Shown piece after piece: positions 45,890-53,464 of a stretch of 64,000 nt of DNA. The position numbers were made by a program, and so were the translations under genes. Position 1 is the first letter of the stretch; every line of letters starts with the position of its first letter. The notes beneath the pieces are model-generated. The model searched no databases, was not told where the DNA came from, and worked only from the letters and a program-made list of their open reading frames with translations. This DNA comes from Streptomyces sp. Ag109_O5-1 (GTDB taxonomy: Bacteria > Actinomycetota > Actinomycetes > Streptomycetales > Streptomycetaceae): NCBI RefSeq assembly GCF_003814875.1, contig NZ_RKQF01000001.1, positions 2,666,001 through 2,730,000 on the forward strand, given 5' to 3'.

Positions 45890-46672
45890 GTGGCGTATTC
45901 CGCCATGTCTGGGAACGGAACGAACACCGGTGACGATCCGCTCCAGACCGCGGTGTGGCGGCTGCGCTCGCGGGCCTGCTGGGCCGACGCGGCGGCCCTG
46001 CTGCCGTCGGACACAGCGACGTACTCCCTGCAGCGGGCCGGGCTGATGGTCGAGCGGTGTCTGTACACCGAGCGGGGCTGGGAAGAGGCCGAGGACGCGC
46101 TGCGGACGGCTGAGGCGCAGGCCCGCACCGACGAGGAGCGGGGGGCGGCCGCCTGCGAGCGCGGCCAACTCGCCTACGCGGCAACGCTGCACGGGGTACG
46201 GGACCGGGCCGACGAGGCGCGCGCCGCGCTCGGGAGGGCGGCGGCGCTGATCCCGCCGGGGGCACCGGACAGGGCGCTGCTCGACTTCCGCCGGGGCCTG
46301 CTGGCGGAGAACCTGACCCGCTCCCCACAGGCGGCCCGCGCCGCCTACCGCCGCGCACACGCCGCCGCCACGGCCCACGCCGATCCGCTGCTGCTGTCCT
46401 TCACCTGGCGCCACCTGGCCGGACTGGCCCTACGGGAAGGCGAGTTGAGCGAGGCACGGCACGGCTTCGCCGAGTCGCTGCGGATCCGGGAGGAGCTGGG
46501 CTATCTGGTGGGTACGGCACCGGCGCTGGCGTCCCTGGCCGACGCGGAGTCGGAGCCGGAGGCCTCGCGGCTGCGGGAGGAGGCGGGGCGGCTGTTCCGG
46601 CTGCTGGGGGGTGTCCCGACCTGGCTGGCACGGCAGCTGACGCCGCCCACCCCGGGAGCGGCGACCGCCTGA
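45890..46672 (+). CDS. Tetratricopeptide-like repeat protein
   Basis: A 260-residue all-helical protein with several degenerate TPR units: ERGWEEAEDALRTAEAQART (about 57-76), RADEARAALGRAAALIPPG, SPQAARAAYRRAHAAATAHA and EGELSEARHGFAESLRIREE. There is no signal peptide or catalytic motif. GTG 45890 with GGGGAGGG upstream is preferred. TPR proteins mediate protein-protein contacts; the partner is unknown. The Rex-like site upstream hints at control by NADH/NAD ratio. Confidence 0.8.
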   Translation: MAYSAMSGNGTNTGDDPLQTAVWRLRSRACWADAAALLPSDTATYSLQRAGLMVERCLYTERGWEEAEDALRTAEAQARTDEERGAAACERGQLAYAATLHGVRDRADEARAALGRAAALIPPGAPDRALLDFRRGLLAENLTRSPQAARAAYRRAHAAATAHADPLLLSFTWRHLAGLALREGELSEARHGFAESLRIREELGYLVGTAPALASLADAESEPEASRLREEAGRLFRLLGGVPTWLARQLTPPTPGAATA

Positions 46673-46750
46673 GACCCGCCTCAGAGGAAACTGAGAGTTG
46701 GCTGTGCCAGTGTGACGCGCCTCGACCACCCTTTCAGGAGCGCTTTCGCC

Positions 46751-47254
46751 ATGAGCACTGTCAACGGACTGCCGGCCCATGTCCTGCTGGTCCACATCGT
46801 CGTCGTCCTGGTCCCGCTGACCGCCCTCGCCCTGGTGGCGGCCGCGCTGTGGCCGCGCGTCGCCCGGCGGCTCGGCGTACTGCTGCCCGCACTGGCCCTG
46901 GTCGCCCTGGTCAGCGTGCCGCTGACGACCCAGGCCGGCGAGTGGCTGGAACGGCATGTGACCGAGGACTCCCTGGTCCGCCGGCACACCGAGCTGGGCG
47001 ACGGACTGCTGCCGTGGGCGCTGGGTCTGTTCGTACTGGCCACGGTCGTGTGGTGGGCGACCCGGCGCGGCGGGCAGGAGCAGGACCGCAACGGGGGCGG
47101 ACGCCTGTCGTCCCTTCCGGTGCGGATCGTGGTGGGCGTGCTGTCGGTGGCCGTGGCGGCCGGTGCGGTCGTCGACGTCTACCGCATAGGCGACTCCGGC
47201 GCGAAGGCCGCGTGGCACGACGCGTACGACAAGACGGCGGCGCAGGGGAACTGA
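46751..47254 (+). CDS. Four-helix membrane protein (DUF2231-like)
   Basis: A 167-residue protein. Hydrophobic segments lie at about residues 10-32, 42-60, 88-104 and 124-143. The N-terminus NGLPAHVLLVHIVVVLVPLT with two His near the first helix resembles the DUF2231 type, whose members may bind heme. H-residues in HVTEDSLVRRHTELGDGL lie outside. The start is ATG 46751, with AGGAG 11 bases upstream. It lies 78 bases after the TPR gene and may share its transcript. Confidence 0.8.
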   Translation: MSTVNGLPAHVLLVHIVVVLVPLTALALVAAALWPRVARRLGVLLPALALVALVSVPLTTQAGEWLERHVTEDSLVRRHTELGDGLLPWALGLFVLATVVWWATRRGGQEQDRNGGGRLSSLPVRIVVGVLSVAVAAGAVVDVYRIGDSGAKAAWHDAYDKTAAQGN

Positions 47255-47279
47255 GCCGCCTTGGCCGGGTGCGGGCGGG

Positions 47280-47440
47280 TGGGGGCTGGGGTGCGGGCGG
47301 GGACGCTTACCGGCGCTTGCAGGGTGCCGTCGCGCCCACCCGTGCCGCCCTGGGCTCCCCCCTCTGAGGGAGGCACGACTGCCCGCAGCTGGAACTAAGA
47401 GATACGGCTGTGAAGCGCCCCTTCAGGGGCGCGGGGAACT
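47280..47440. repeat. Dispersed intergenic repeat, copy B, with adjacent hairpin
   Basis: On the minus strand 47299-47347 repeats the 49-base core of copy A (17112-17160) with three differences. Just to the right, GCGCCCC-TTCA-GGGGCGC forms a hairpin at 47415-47432, followed by GGGGAACTGCGCGACCAGCC, which I recall as a frequent Streptomyces intergenic sequence. The block lies between convergent genes and probably ends both transcripts. Confidence 0.8.
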
Positions 47441-47513
47441 GCGCGACCAGCCACGACGGACCCGCACCCGGCACCCGATCCGCACCCCTCCGGCGATGCC
47501 CTGTCGGCCCTTC

Positions 47514-48281
47514 TCACCTCGCGTCGGCGAAATGCCCGGTCACCAACGCCCGCACCGCATCCAACTCCCCCGCGATCAACGCCTCCAGCAACGCCGAGTG
47601 CTCCGCCGCGTCCGACATCAGATCCGCCCGGACTCCACGCAACGGCAGCGCCCGCCTGTGCAGGTCCTCCGCGATCTGCACCAGCTGCTCGTTGCCCGCA
47701 AGGGCCAGCACCGCCCGGTGGAACGCCCTGTCGGCCTCCGCATAGGTCGCCCGGGACCCGGTCGCCGCCACCCGCACCGACTCCTCGGCCAGCGGCCGCA
47801 ACGCGGCCCACCGCTCGGCCGGCACATTGCGCGCGAGCCGCATCATCACCGGCACCTCGATCAGCGCCCGCACCTCGGCCAGCTCGGCGAGCTCCCGCGC
47901 CCCCCGCTCCACGACCCGGAACCCGCGGTTGGGCACGACCTCGACCGCGCCCTCCAGGGCCAGCTGCTGCATGGCCTCGCGCACGGGCGTCGCGGAGACC
48001 CCGAACCGCTCCCCCAGCGCCGGCGCCGAGTACACCTCGCCCGGTGCCAGCTCACCGCTCACCAGTGCCGTACGCAGCGCGTCGAGTATCTGTCCCCGCA
48101 CGGACGCCCGCTGCACGGCCGGCCTCGGCTGCGGGATCGGCCGCTCACTGTGCGTATGCTCGCCCCGGGCCGACGGCGCACCGGCGGCGTATCCGGACCC
48201 CCTGGCCGCCGTCTCCTCGGACCGCGTCTGCGCCGGCACCCTGGCCGTCTCGGCGGGAGCCGCGTGCGCGTCGTGCTTCAC
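47514..48281 (-). CDS. GntR-family regulator (FadR/FCD subgroup)
   Basis: A 255-residue regulator. The first 55 residues are Ala/Pro-rich and probably disordered. GntR winged helix at about 60-125 (ASVRGQILDALRTALVSGEL, GERFGVSATPVREAMQQLAL, then VVPNRGFRVVE). FCD ligand domain at about 130-250 with metal-site-like residues in ATYAEADRAFHRAVLALAGN and DAAEHSALLEALIAGELDAV. It is divergent from the FhuF-like gene. FCD proteins usually sense carboxylic acids. Confidence 0.9.
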   Translation of the reverse strand: MKHDAHAAPAETARVPAQTRSEETAARGSGYAAGAPSARGEHTHSERPIPQPRPAVQRASVRGQILDALRTALVSGELAPGEVYSAPALGERFGVSATPVREAMQQLALEGAVEVVPNRGFRVVERGARELAELAEVRALIEVPVMMRLARNVPAERWAALRPLAEESVRVAATGSRATYAEADRAFHRAVLALAGNEQLVQIAEDLHRRALPLRGVRADLMSDAAEHSALLEALIAGELDAVRALVTGHFADAR

Positions 48282-48390
48282 GGGTCCTCCTCCGGGTCGT
48301 CGGCACTTGGGTCATTAACGGCGGGTTGTTACTTGTCCGTCAAGCACCTTAGGCGCACAAGGCGATAGTTCAAATTTCCGAACAGATGGG

Positions 48391-48409
48391 TAAGGTAAGG
48401 CTTACTTAT
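48391..48409. promoter_or_regulatory. Iron box (DmdR1/IdeR-type operator)
   Basis: TAAGGTAAGGCTTACTTAT matches 14 of 19 positions of the DmdR/IdeR consensus TTAGGTTAGGCTAACCTAA and is itself nearly palindromic. It lies 38 bases upstream of the FhuF-like start, the place expected for iron repression. Confidence 0.82.
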
Positions 48410-48446
48410 CTCGCAGCCGGCCCGGCAGTCCGATCGGTGGTAGCCC

Positions 48447-49271
48447 ATGACGTCCCCCGTCTCCGCCGCCTACGCCCGCCTCACCGAGGCCTGCTCCGGG
48501 CTGGCGGTCACGGAACTGGGGCCGGACGGGACGGCACCCCGGGGCGACGGGTGGATCGGCGCCGCCGAGCTCGCGGCGGGCGGTCCCGCCCTGGACGCCT
48601 TCCTCGCCTGGGACGAGGACCAGGTGCTGCGGGACTACGGACAGCGGGCACGCCCGGACGTGGTGGCGAGCCTCGGCCTGCACCGGTACGCCTGGCCCGC
48701 CTGTCTCCTGATCACCGTCCCGTGGTTCCTGCACCGCCGGGTTCCGCGGCTGCCCGTGACCCATGTCTCCTACGACCGCACGGCCGGCCGGATGGCCGTA
48801 CGCGTCGCGTCGTTCGCCTGCCTCCCGGGCGACCCGGCGGCGGCGCTGCCCGGCGCCGTCGTCGTCGCCGACGAGGAGGCGCTGCGGGCCAAGGTGCGGT
48901 CAGCCGTCGCCGAGCACCTGGAACCGGTCCTGGGCGGCTTCGGCCCGCGGATGCGGCGGCGCGGGCGCGCACTGTGGGGCATGGCGACGGACGAGATCGT
49001 CGAGGGGCTCTGGTACGTCGCCCATCTGCTCGACGACGAGGACCGGGCCGTACGCGAACTCGAACGGCTCCTCCCCGGCGCCACCCAGCCGTACGTCGGC
49101 TCGGCGGCCTTCCGCACGCTGACCGGTCCGGCCGGGGAACCGCTGCCCACCCGGGACCGGGTGAGCTGTTGCATGTTCTACACCGTGCGCCCCTCGGACA
49201 CCTGCCCAACCTGCCCGCGGACCTGCGACGACGACCGGATCGTCAAACTCGCGGCAGCCGCGGCGGCCTGA
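48447..49271 (+). CDS. FhuF-like 2Fe-2S siderophore-iron reductase
   Basis: A 274-residue cytosolic protein of the FhuF family, which releases iron from imported ferric siderophores by reduction. The C-terminal cluster motif is C-C-x10-C-x2-C (CCMFYTVRPSDTCPTC, about residues 238-253), the unusual FhuF spacing. The middle shows AWPACLLITVPWFLHRRVPR, usual for actinobacterial members. An iron box lies directly upstream. No siderophore genes adjoin it. ATG 48447. Confidence 0.88.
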   Translation: MTSPVSAAYARLTEACSGLAVTELGPDGTAPRGDGWIGAAELAAGGPALDAFLAWDEDQVLRDYGQRARPDVVASLGLHRYAWPACLLITVPWFLHRRVPRLPVTHVSYDRTAGRMAVRVASFACLPGDPAAALPGAVVVADEEALRAKVRSAVAEHLEPVLGGFGPRMRRRGRALWGMATDEIVEGLWYVAHLLDDEDRAVRELERLLPGATQPYVGSAAFRTLTGPAGEPLPTRDRVSCCMFYTVRPSDTCPTCPRTCDDDRIVKLAAAAAA

Positions 49272-49420
49272 GACGCCCTCAGGACGGCCCCGGGACGTGC
49301 CCCGAGGCCGGAGCACCGTACGGCATCCACTAAGATCACCGTTGGCGAGGTCACTCCTGCGTCGACAGTGAATTCACAACTTCCTCACTTGTCGCAGGAA
49401 CTTTCCGAGGAACCACCCGT

Positions 49421-49600
49421 ATGGGTAGTCTTACTCGAACTCAACTCCGCCCCCTCATGCGGCAGTTCGAGCAGAATGCCGCCCTGGGGCATCCCCTTGC
49501 ACTTCCTTGGCGGCCTCTTGCCCCGAAACCCCCTGAGGGCCGCTGGGATTGGGCCACTATGGCGGGCGATACGCCCTATCCCAATGCAAGGGACCCCTAG
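49421..49600 (+). CDS. Small 59-residue protein abutting the DUF2637 gene
   Basis: An uninterrupted 59-codon frame from ATG 49421 (GAGGAA upstream) to TAG 49598-49600, which directly touches the next ATG (TAGATG). The protein begins MGSLTRTQLRPLMRQFEQNA and continues ALGHPLALPWRPLAPKPPEG, then RWDWATMAGDTPYPNARDP. It has a polar helix followed by a Pro/Trp-rich tail, with no membrane segment. The stop-start contact argues for translational coupling and so for a real gene. Too short for common length cut-offs. Function unknown. Confidence 0.75.
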   Translation: MGSLTRTQLRPLMRQFEQNAALGHPLALPWRPLAPKPPEGRWDWATMAGDTPYPNARDP

Positions 49601-50635
49601 ATGAGACTGACCGACATATCGCTGAACTGGCTGCTTCCCGGCGCCGTACTGCTCCTGGGCATGCTGGTCGCGGTGGCGGTGCTGACGCGCTCCAAGCGGT
49701 CCGGCGGGGAGCACGCGAAGGACGACTCGTGGGAGCGCAGCGAGGAGCGGCGTCGACGCAAGGAGGCCATCTACGCCACCGCCTCCTACGTGCTCCTGTT
49801 CTGCTGTGCGGCGGTGTCCGCCGCACTCTCCTTCCATGGACTGGTCGGCTTCGGCCAGCAGAACCTCAACCTGAGCGGCGGCTGGGAGTACCTCGTGCCG
49901 TTCGGCCTGGACGGCGCGGCGATGTTCTGCTCCGTCCTCGCGGTGCGCGAGGCCAGCCACGGCGACGCGGCGCTCGGCTCCCGGATCCTCGTTTGGACGT
50001 TCGCGGGCGCGTCCGCCTGGTTCAACTGGGTGCACGCGCCCCGGGGCGGCGGCCACGCCGGTGCTCCGCAGTTCTTCTCCGGCATGTCGCTCTCGGCCGC
50101 CGTCCTCTTCGACCGCGCGCTGAAGCAGACCCGCAAGGCCGCCCTGCGTGAGCAGGGTCTGGTGCCGCGTCCGCTGCCGCAGATCCGTATCGTGCGCTGG
50201 CTGCGTGCCCCTCGCGAGACCTACAAGGCCTGGTCGCTGATGCTGCTGGAGGGCGTGCGCTCCCTGGACGAGGCGGTCGACGAGGTACGCGAGGACAAGC
50301 GGCAGAGCGAGCAGAACCGCCTGCGCCGCCGCGAGCAGGAACGTCTGGAGCGGGCCCAGCTCAAGGCCATAAGCCGCGGCCACCGTGGCTTCGCCGGGCG
50401 CCTCGGCCGTCAGGACGAAGTGCACCAGGTCGAGCGCGCGCCCTCCCAGGCCGCTGCGGAGCCTGCCATATCGGCGCCGGAACTGCCCGTACGCTCTCGG
50501 CCCTCCCTTCAGCCGGTCCGCAAAGGGTCTGACCCGATCACGGTCGACCTGACCGCGGAGGACGACACAATGGCGCTGCCGCGGCTCGACTCGCTGGAGC
50601 GCAAGCTCAAGGACCTTGAGCAGCAGTTCGGTTAA
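49601..50635 (+). CDS. DUF2637 membrane protein (SpdB-like)
   Basis: A 344-residue protein. Four membrane helices in the first half (about residues 10-28, 55-78, 95-112 and 122-140), where WEYLVPFGLDGAAMFCSVLA and AWFNWVHAPRGGGHAGAP are DUF2637 blocks. A long charged coiled-coil-prone region follows (about 215-260, EDKRQSEQNRLRRREQERLE), and the C-terminus is again coiled-coil-like (DSLERKLKDLEQQFG). DUF2637 proteins relate to SpdB spread proteins of actinomycete conjugative plasmids, but chromosomal copies are common. It directly follows the 59-residue gene. Confidence 0.85.
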   Translation: MRLTDISLNWLLPGAVLLLGMLVAVAVLTRSKRSGGEHAKDDSWERSEERRRRKEAIYATASYVLLFCCAAVSAALSFHGLVGFGQQNLNLSGGWEYLVPFGLDGAAMFCSVLAVREASHGDAALGSRILVWTFAGASAWFNWVHAPRGGGHAGAPQFFSGMSLSAAVLFDRALKQTRKAALREQGLVPRPLPQIRIVRWLRAPRETYKAWSLMLLEGVRSLDEAVDEVREDKRQSEQNRLRRREQERLERAQLKAISRGHRGFAGRLGRQDEVHQVERAPSQAAAEPAISAPELPVRSRPSLQPVRKGSDPITVDLTAEDDTMALPRLDSLERKLKDLEQQFG

Positions 50636-50659
50636 GCACCGGCTGCCGTACGACACCTC

Positions 50660-50698
50660 GGGACGGGGGCGTGACCTTGAAGGTCACGCCCCCGTCCC
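50660..50698. terminator. Strong bidirectional terminator
   Basis: A perfect 19-base inverted repeat around a single central base (left arm GGGACGGGGGCGTGACCTT, 50660-50678). It separates the convergent DUF2637 and RsbW-like genes. Confidence 0.92.
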
Positions 50699-50726
50699 GT
50701 CGTATACGGAAAATACGGGGAGGCGG

Positions 50727-51206
50727 CTACGCGGCCTCCGCGTCCAGTTCGAACCACACCGACTTGCCGACCTCGTGCGCCTGTACGCCCCACGCGTCCG
50801 CGAGGGAGTCGACCAGCACCATGCCCCGGCCGTGCGTGCCGTCGCCGCTGCCCGGTACACACACGCGCGGCCGACGGGCCACGAAGTCCCTTACTTCCAC
50901 CCGTAGCTGGCTCGGACCGACGACGGCCGTCAGCACGGCCTCGCGGTCGGTGTGGACGAGTGCGTTGGTGACGAGTTCGCTGGTGAGCAGTTCCGCTATC
51001 TCGGAGCGGCCGGGTTTCCCCCAGTGCCGCAGCAGTTCCCGCAGTTCCCTGCGGGCCTCGGGCACCGCCCGCAGATCCGCCCGCCCCAGCCGGCGACTCA
51101 GCTGCGACGGGTGTCCCCGTTCCGTCGTGTCGGTCTCTTCCCCCGCCGTCTTCGCCGAGGAGGCCCCGATGGCCACGGGACCGCCCCCTCGTGCCTGACT
51201 CTTCAT
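50727..51206 (-). CDS. RsbW-like ATP-binding (HATPase) regulatory protein
   Basis: A 159-residue anti-sigma-type ATPase. N box: AELLTSELVTNALVHTDREA (about residues 73-92). G1-like: VEVRDFVARRPRV. G2: GTHGRGMVLVDSLADAWGVQ. The C-terminal strand GKSVWFELDA is typical. The first 35 residues are unrelated and polar. Streptomyces carries dozens of such proteins; the partner sigma or anti-anti-sigma factor is not in the neighbourhood. ATG 51206 is chosen; an upstream GTG would add five residues. Confidence 0.88.
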   Translation of the reverse strand: MKSQARGGGPVAIGASSAKTAGEETDTTERGHPSQLSRRLGRADLRAVPEARRELRELLRHWGKPGRSEIAELLTSELVTNALVHTDREAVLTAVVGPSQLRVEVRDFVARRPRVCVPGSGDGTHGRGMVLVDSLADAWGVQAHEVGKSVWFELDAEAA

Positions 51207-51397
51207 GACCCCCGCCCGCACGCTGTTGCCGGATCCCCTCCTGATCGAACACGTTCACGGGGATCCATGCCCGCTCGGGCACGGGCCAGTCATGTCACGG
51301 AGATGACGCCGGGGTGTTCGGCCATGTCCCGCGCGCGCCCCGGCTCGTACGTCGTCTCCCGGACCGTCCCGTACGCGCCAACGGTGCCGCGGACCAG

Positions 51398-51440
51398 GCG
51401 TGAAACAGCCCCTCGCGCACCCCCCGGAGCTGTTTCACGC
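51398..51440. terminator. Inverted repeat between two leftward genes
   Basis: GCGTGAAACAGC (51398-51409) and GCTGTTTCACGC (51429-51440) form a perfect 12-base stem with a 19-base loop. It lies 45 bases past the stop of the secreted-protein gene, so a terminator is likely. The long loop also allows a dimer-binding operator for the RsbW-like gene. Confidence 0.6.
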
Positions 51441-51484
51441 GGTCAGCGGCACCGTCGAAGCTGGCCGAAAACCCGCCCTGCCGG

Positions 51485-51946
51485 CTACTTGCCCCCGAGA
51501 CCCGTGGTGCCGATGTGAATGATCTTGTGGGTGCGGCGGTTCATGTCGACGACCACCTTCGTGGAGCTGTTGCTGCCCCAGGTGAAGGTGATGACGGCCT
51601 CGGTGTAGTTCGCCGTGCCGTTGTCCGTGACCTTCCACTTGAGCGGGGTGTTCTGGGCGCGCAGCACCCCGTCCGCGTGCTCGCGGTTCTCCCAGGCCGT
51701 CAGCTTCTTCAGATAGGTCGGGTCGATGTAGTACGCGCGCAGGGCGGTGGCCAGGTGGCTGCCGGTGTCCGGGTCGCTCTCGGCGTCGATGTAGGCGCCG
51801 TAGAAGTCGGCGATGCGGGTGATGTTGTCGGCGGGGGAGCCGCTGACGGTGCGCGGTGAGCCGGCCGAGGCCTGGGCGGTGGCGCCGAGCCCGAGGGCGA
51901 CGGCGAGGACGCCGGCGGCGAGGGCGGCGCGGGTCTTGCTGCTCAT
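51485..51946 (-). CDS. Small secreted protein, NTF2/Mce-associated-like
   Basis: A 153-residue exported protein. Signal peptide about 1-28 (TRAALAAGVLAVALGLGATA). The mature part resembles a cone-shaped NTF2-like fold: NITRIADFYGAYIDAESDPD, LRAYYIDPTYLKKLTAWENR, then TANYTEAVITFTWGSNSSTK. No catalytic residues stand out. ATG 51946 has GGGGAA upstream. It is divergent from the HTH/membrane-anchored protein gene, with about 220 bases between starts, and may be that regulator's target. Confidence 0.82.
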   Translation of the reverse strand: MSSKTRAALAAGVLAVALGLGATAQASAGSPRTVSGSPADNITRIADFYGAYIDAESDPDTGSHLATALRAYYIDPTYLKKLTAWENREHADGVLRAQNTPLKWKVTDNGTANYTEAVITFTWGSNSSTKVVVDMNRRTHKIIHIGTTGLGGK

Positions 51947-52164
51947 GTCTGTTCCCCGTGTTCTGTGTGTGCTGTGCGAGTGGGTTGCCGCGACTCGGCC
52001 GACTGGTCGGTCCGGCCCTGGTCGGTGCGACACCAGAAGCATCGGCGGTCGCCTGCGCCGATCGCAACGGACAGCGCCCGTTCCGCCGCCCTGGAACCAT
52101 CCCAGCCCCGTTGACGTGCAGGTATATGAGTGCCTGGGATGGGGACGACCGGGGGAAGGTGCCC

Positions 52165-53463
52165 GTGCGCGACGATGTCGAGGAGTTCGCGGCGCTGCTG
52201 CGGCAGTTGAAGGACCGCACGGACCGGAGCTACGGCTCGCTGGCCCGCCGGCTCCACATGAACACCTCCACCCTGCACCGCTACTGCGCGGGCGACGCGG
52301 TGCCGCAGGACTTCGCTCCGGTGGAACGCCTGGCGGCGTTCTCCGGGGCGGCACCGGAGGAACGGCTCGAACTCCACGAGCGCTGGCTGCGCGCGGTGGC
52401 GGCACGTCAGCGACCGCGCACGGCGGCATCCGGACCGGACGGCCCGACAGCCCCGGAGAGGACCGGATCCGAAGAGGGGACCGGAGAGGAAACCGTAGAG
52501 ACGGCAGAAGGGAAGGCGGAAGAGAAGGTCCGATCGAAACCGGACCCGGCGCCCGTCCCGCTCCCCTGGTACCGCCGTCGCCGCACCCTGGTCGCCGCCG
52601 CCGCGGGCGCCGTTCTCCTGGCGACGCTGGGCACCCTGGCCGCCCTCCCGGGCGACCGGCACACCGCCGACGCGGCATCCCGGTTGCCGGGGTCCGCCCC
52701 GACCACCGCCGCCGGCGGCCCCGAGCGCCACGGCACCTCGTCCACCGGCCCGTCGTCCAGCCCCACCTCACCCACACCGTCGTCGGGCGGCACGAAGCCC
52801 TCCTCCCCCGCCGATCCCGGCACCCCCACCTCGACCGCCGCCCCCCTCACCTGGACCGCCGACTCCCAGCTCTGGGAGCTGGGCTGCGACCACGACTACG
52901 TCATCGACAAGCAGCCGGCCCAGGTCCCGCCGCCGCCCGCCCCGCAGGACGCCGGCCCCTGGGCGGCCACCCAGAACGCGGTGCACGGCGGCAACACGAT
53001 CGTGGACGTCTCCGTGCAGGGCCGTTCGTCCACGGCCGTGGTCCTGGAGGACCTGCGGGTGCGGGTCGTCGGCCGTACCACGCCCGCGCCCGGCATCGCC
53101 TACTCCATGGCCGACGGCTGCGGCGGCGGGCTCACCCCCCGCTACTTCGACGCGGACCTGGACAAGGACCGCCCCATCGCCCGCCCGGTCGCCGGTGAGG
53201 GCCCGGACGGGAAGACCGTCTCGACCATGCACCTGCCCTACCGGGTCTCCGCCACGGACCCGGAGGTGCTCCGCGTCACGGCGAACACGGCCGGCTGCGA
53301 CTGCCGTTGGTACCTCGAACTCGACTGGTCGTCACAAGGCCGCTCCGGCACGGTCCGGATCGACGACCACGGCAGGCCGTTCCGCACCAGCTCCATCAAG
53401 GGCCTGAAGCACTACTGGTACGGCTCCGTGGACGGCGTCCGCCAGTGGGTGCCCGTCGACTGA
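52165..53463 (+). CDS. Membrane-anchored HTH protein with extracytoplasmic domain
   Basis: A 432-residue protein. Cytosolic helix-turn-helix at about residues 5-70 (DDVEEFAALLRQLKDRTDRS, YGSLARRLHMNTSTLHRYCA). An acidic linker, a single membrane helix at about 140-158 (TLVAAAAGAVLLATLGTLAA), a Ser/Thr/Pro-rich stalk, then an outer domain of about 200 residues with paired Cys (LGCDHDYV, DGCGGGL, AGCDCRWYLELDW). GTG 52165 has GGGGGAAGG just upstream; an in-frame ATG at 52126 is the alternative. The design resembles a one-component transmembrane regulator. Its stop is one base from the convergent poxB stop. Confidence 0.85.
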   Translation: MRDDVEEFAALLRQLKDRTDRSYGSLARRLHMNTSTLHRYCAGDAVPQDFAPVERLAAFSGAAPEERLELHERWLRAVAARQRPRTAASGPDGPTAPERTGSEEGTGEETVETAEGKAEEKVRSKPDPAPVPLPWYRRRRTLVAAAAGAVLLATLGTLAALPGDRHTADAASRLPGSAPTTAAGGPERHGTSSTGPSSSPTSPTPSSGGTKPSSPADPGTPTSTAAPLTWTADSQLWELGCDHDYVIDKQPAQVPPPPAPQDAGPWAATQNAVHGGNTIVDVSVQGRSSTAVVLEDLRVRVVGRTTPAPGIAYSMADGCGGGLTPRYFDADLDKDRPIARPVAGEGPDGKTVSTMHLPYRVSATDPEVLRVTANTAGCDCRWYLELDWSSQGRSGTVRIDDHGRPFRTSSIKGLKHYWYGSVDGVRQWVPVD

Positions 53464-53464
53464 C

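Noticed and set aside
49601..50635. Reading the DUF2637 gene as evidence for an integrated conjugative plasmid
   Set aside because: No replication, transfer ATPase, excisionase or att-like repeats are nearby, and chromosomal DUF2637 genes are common.
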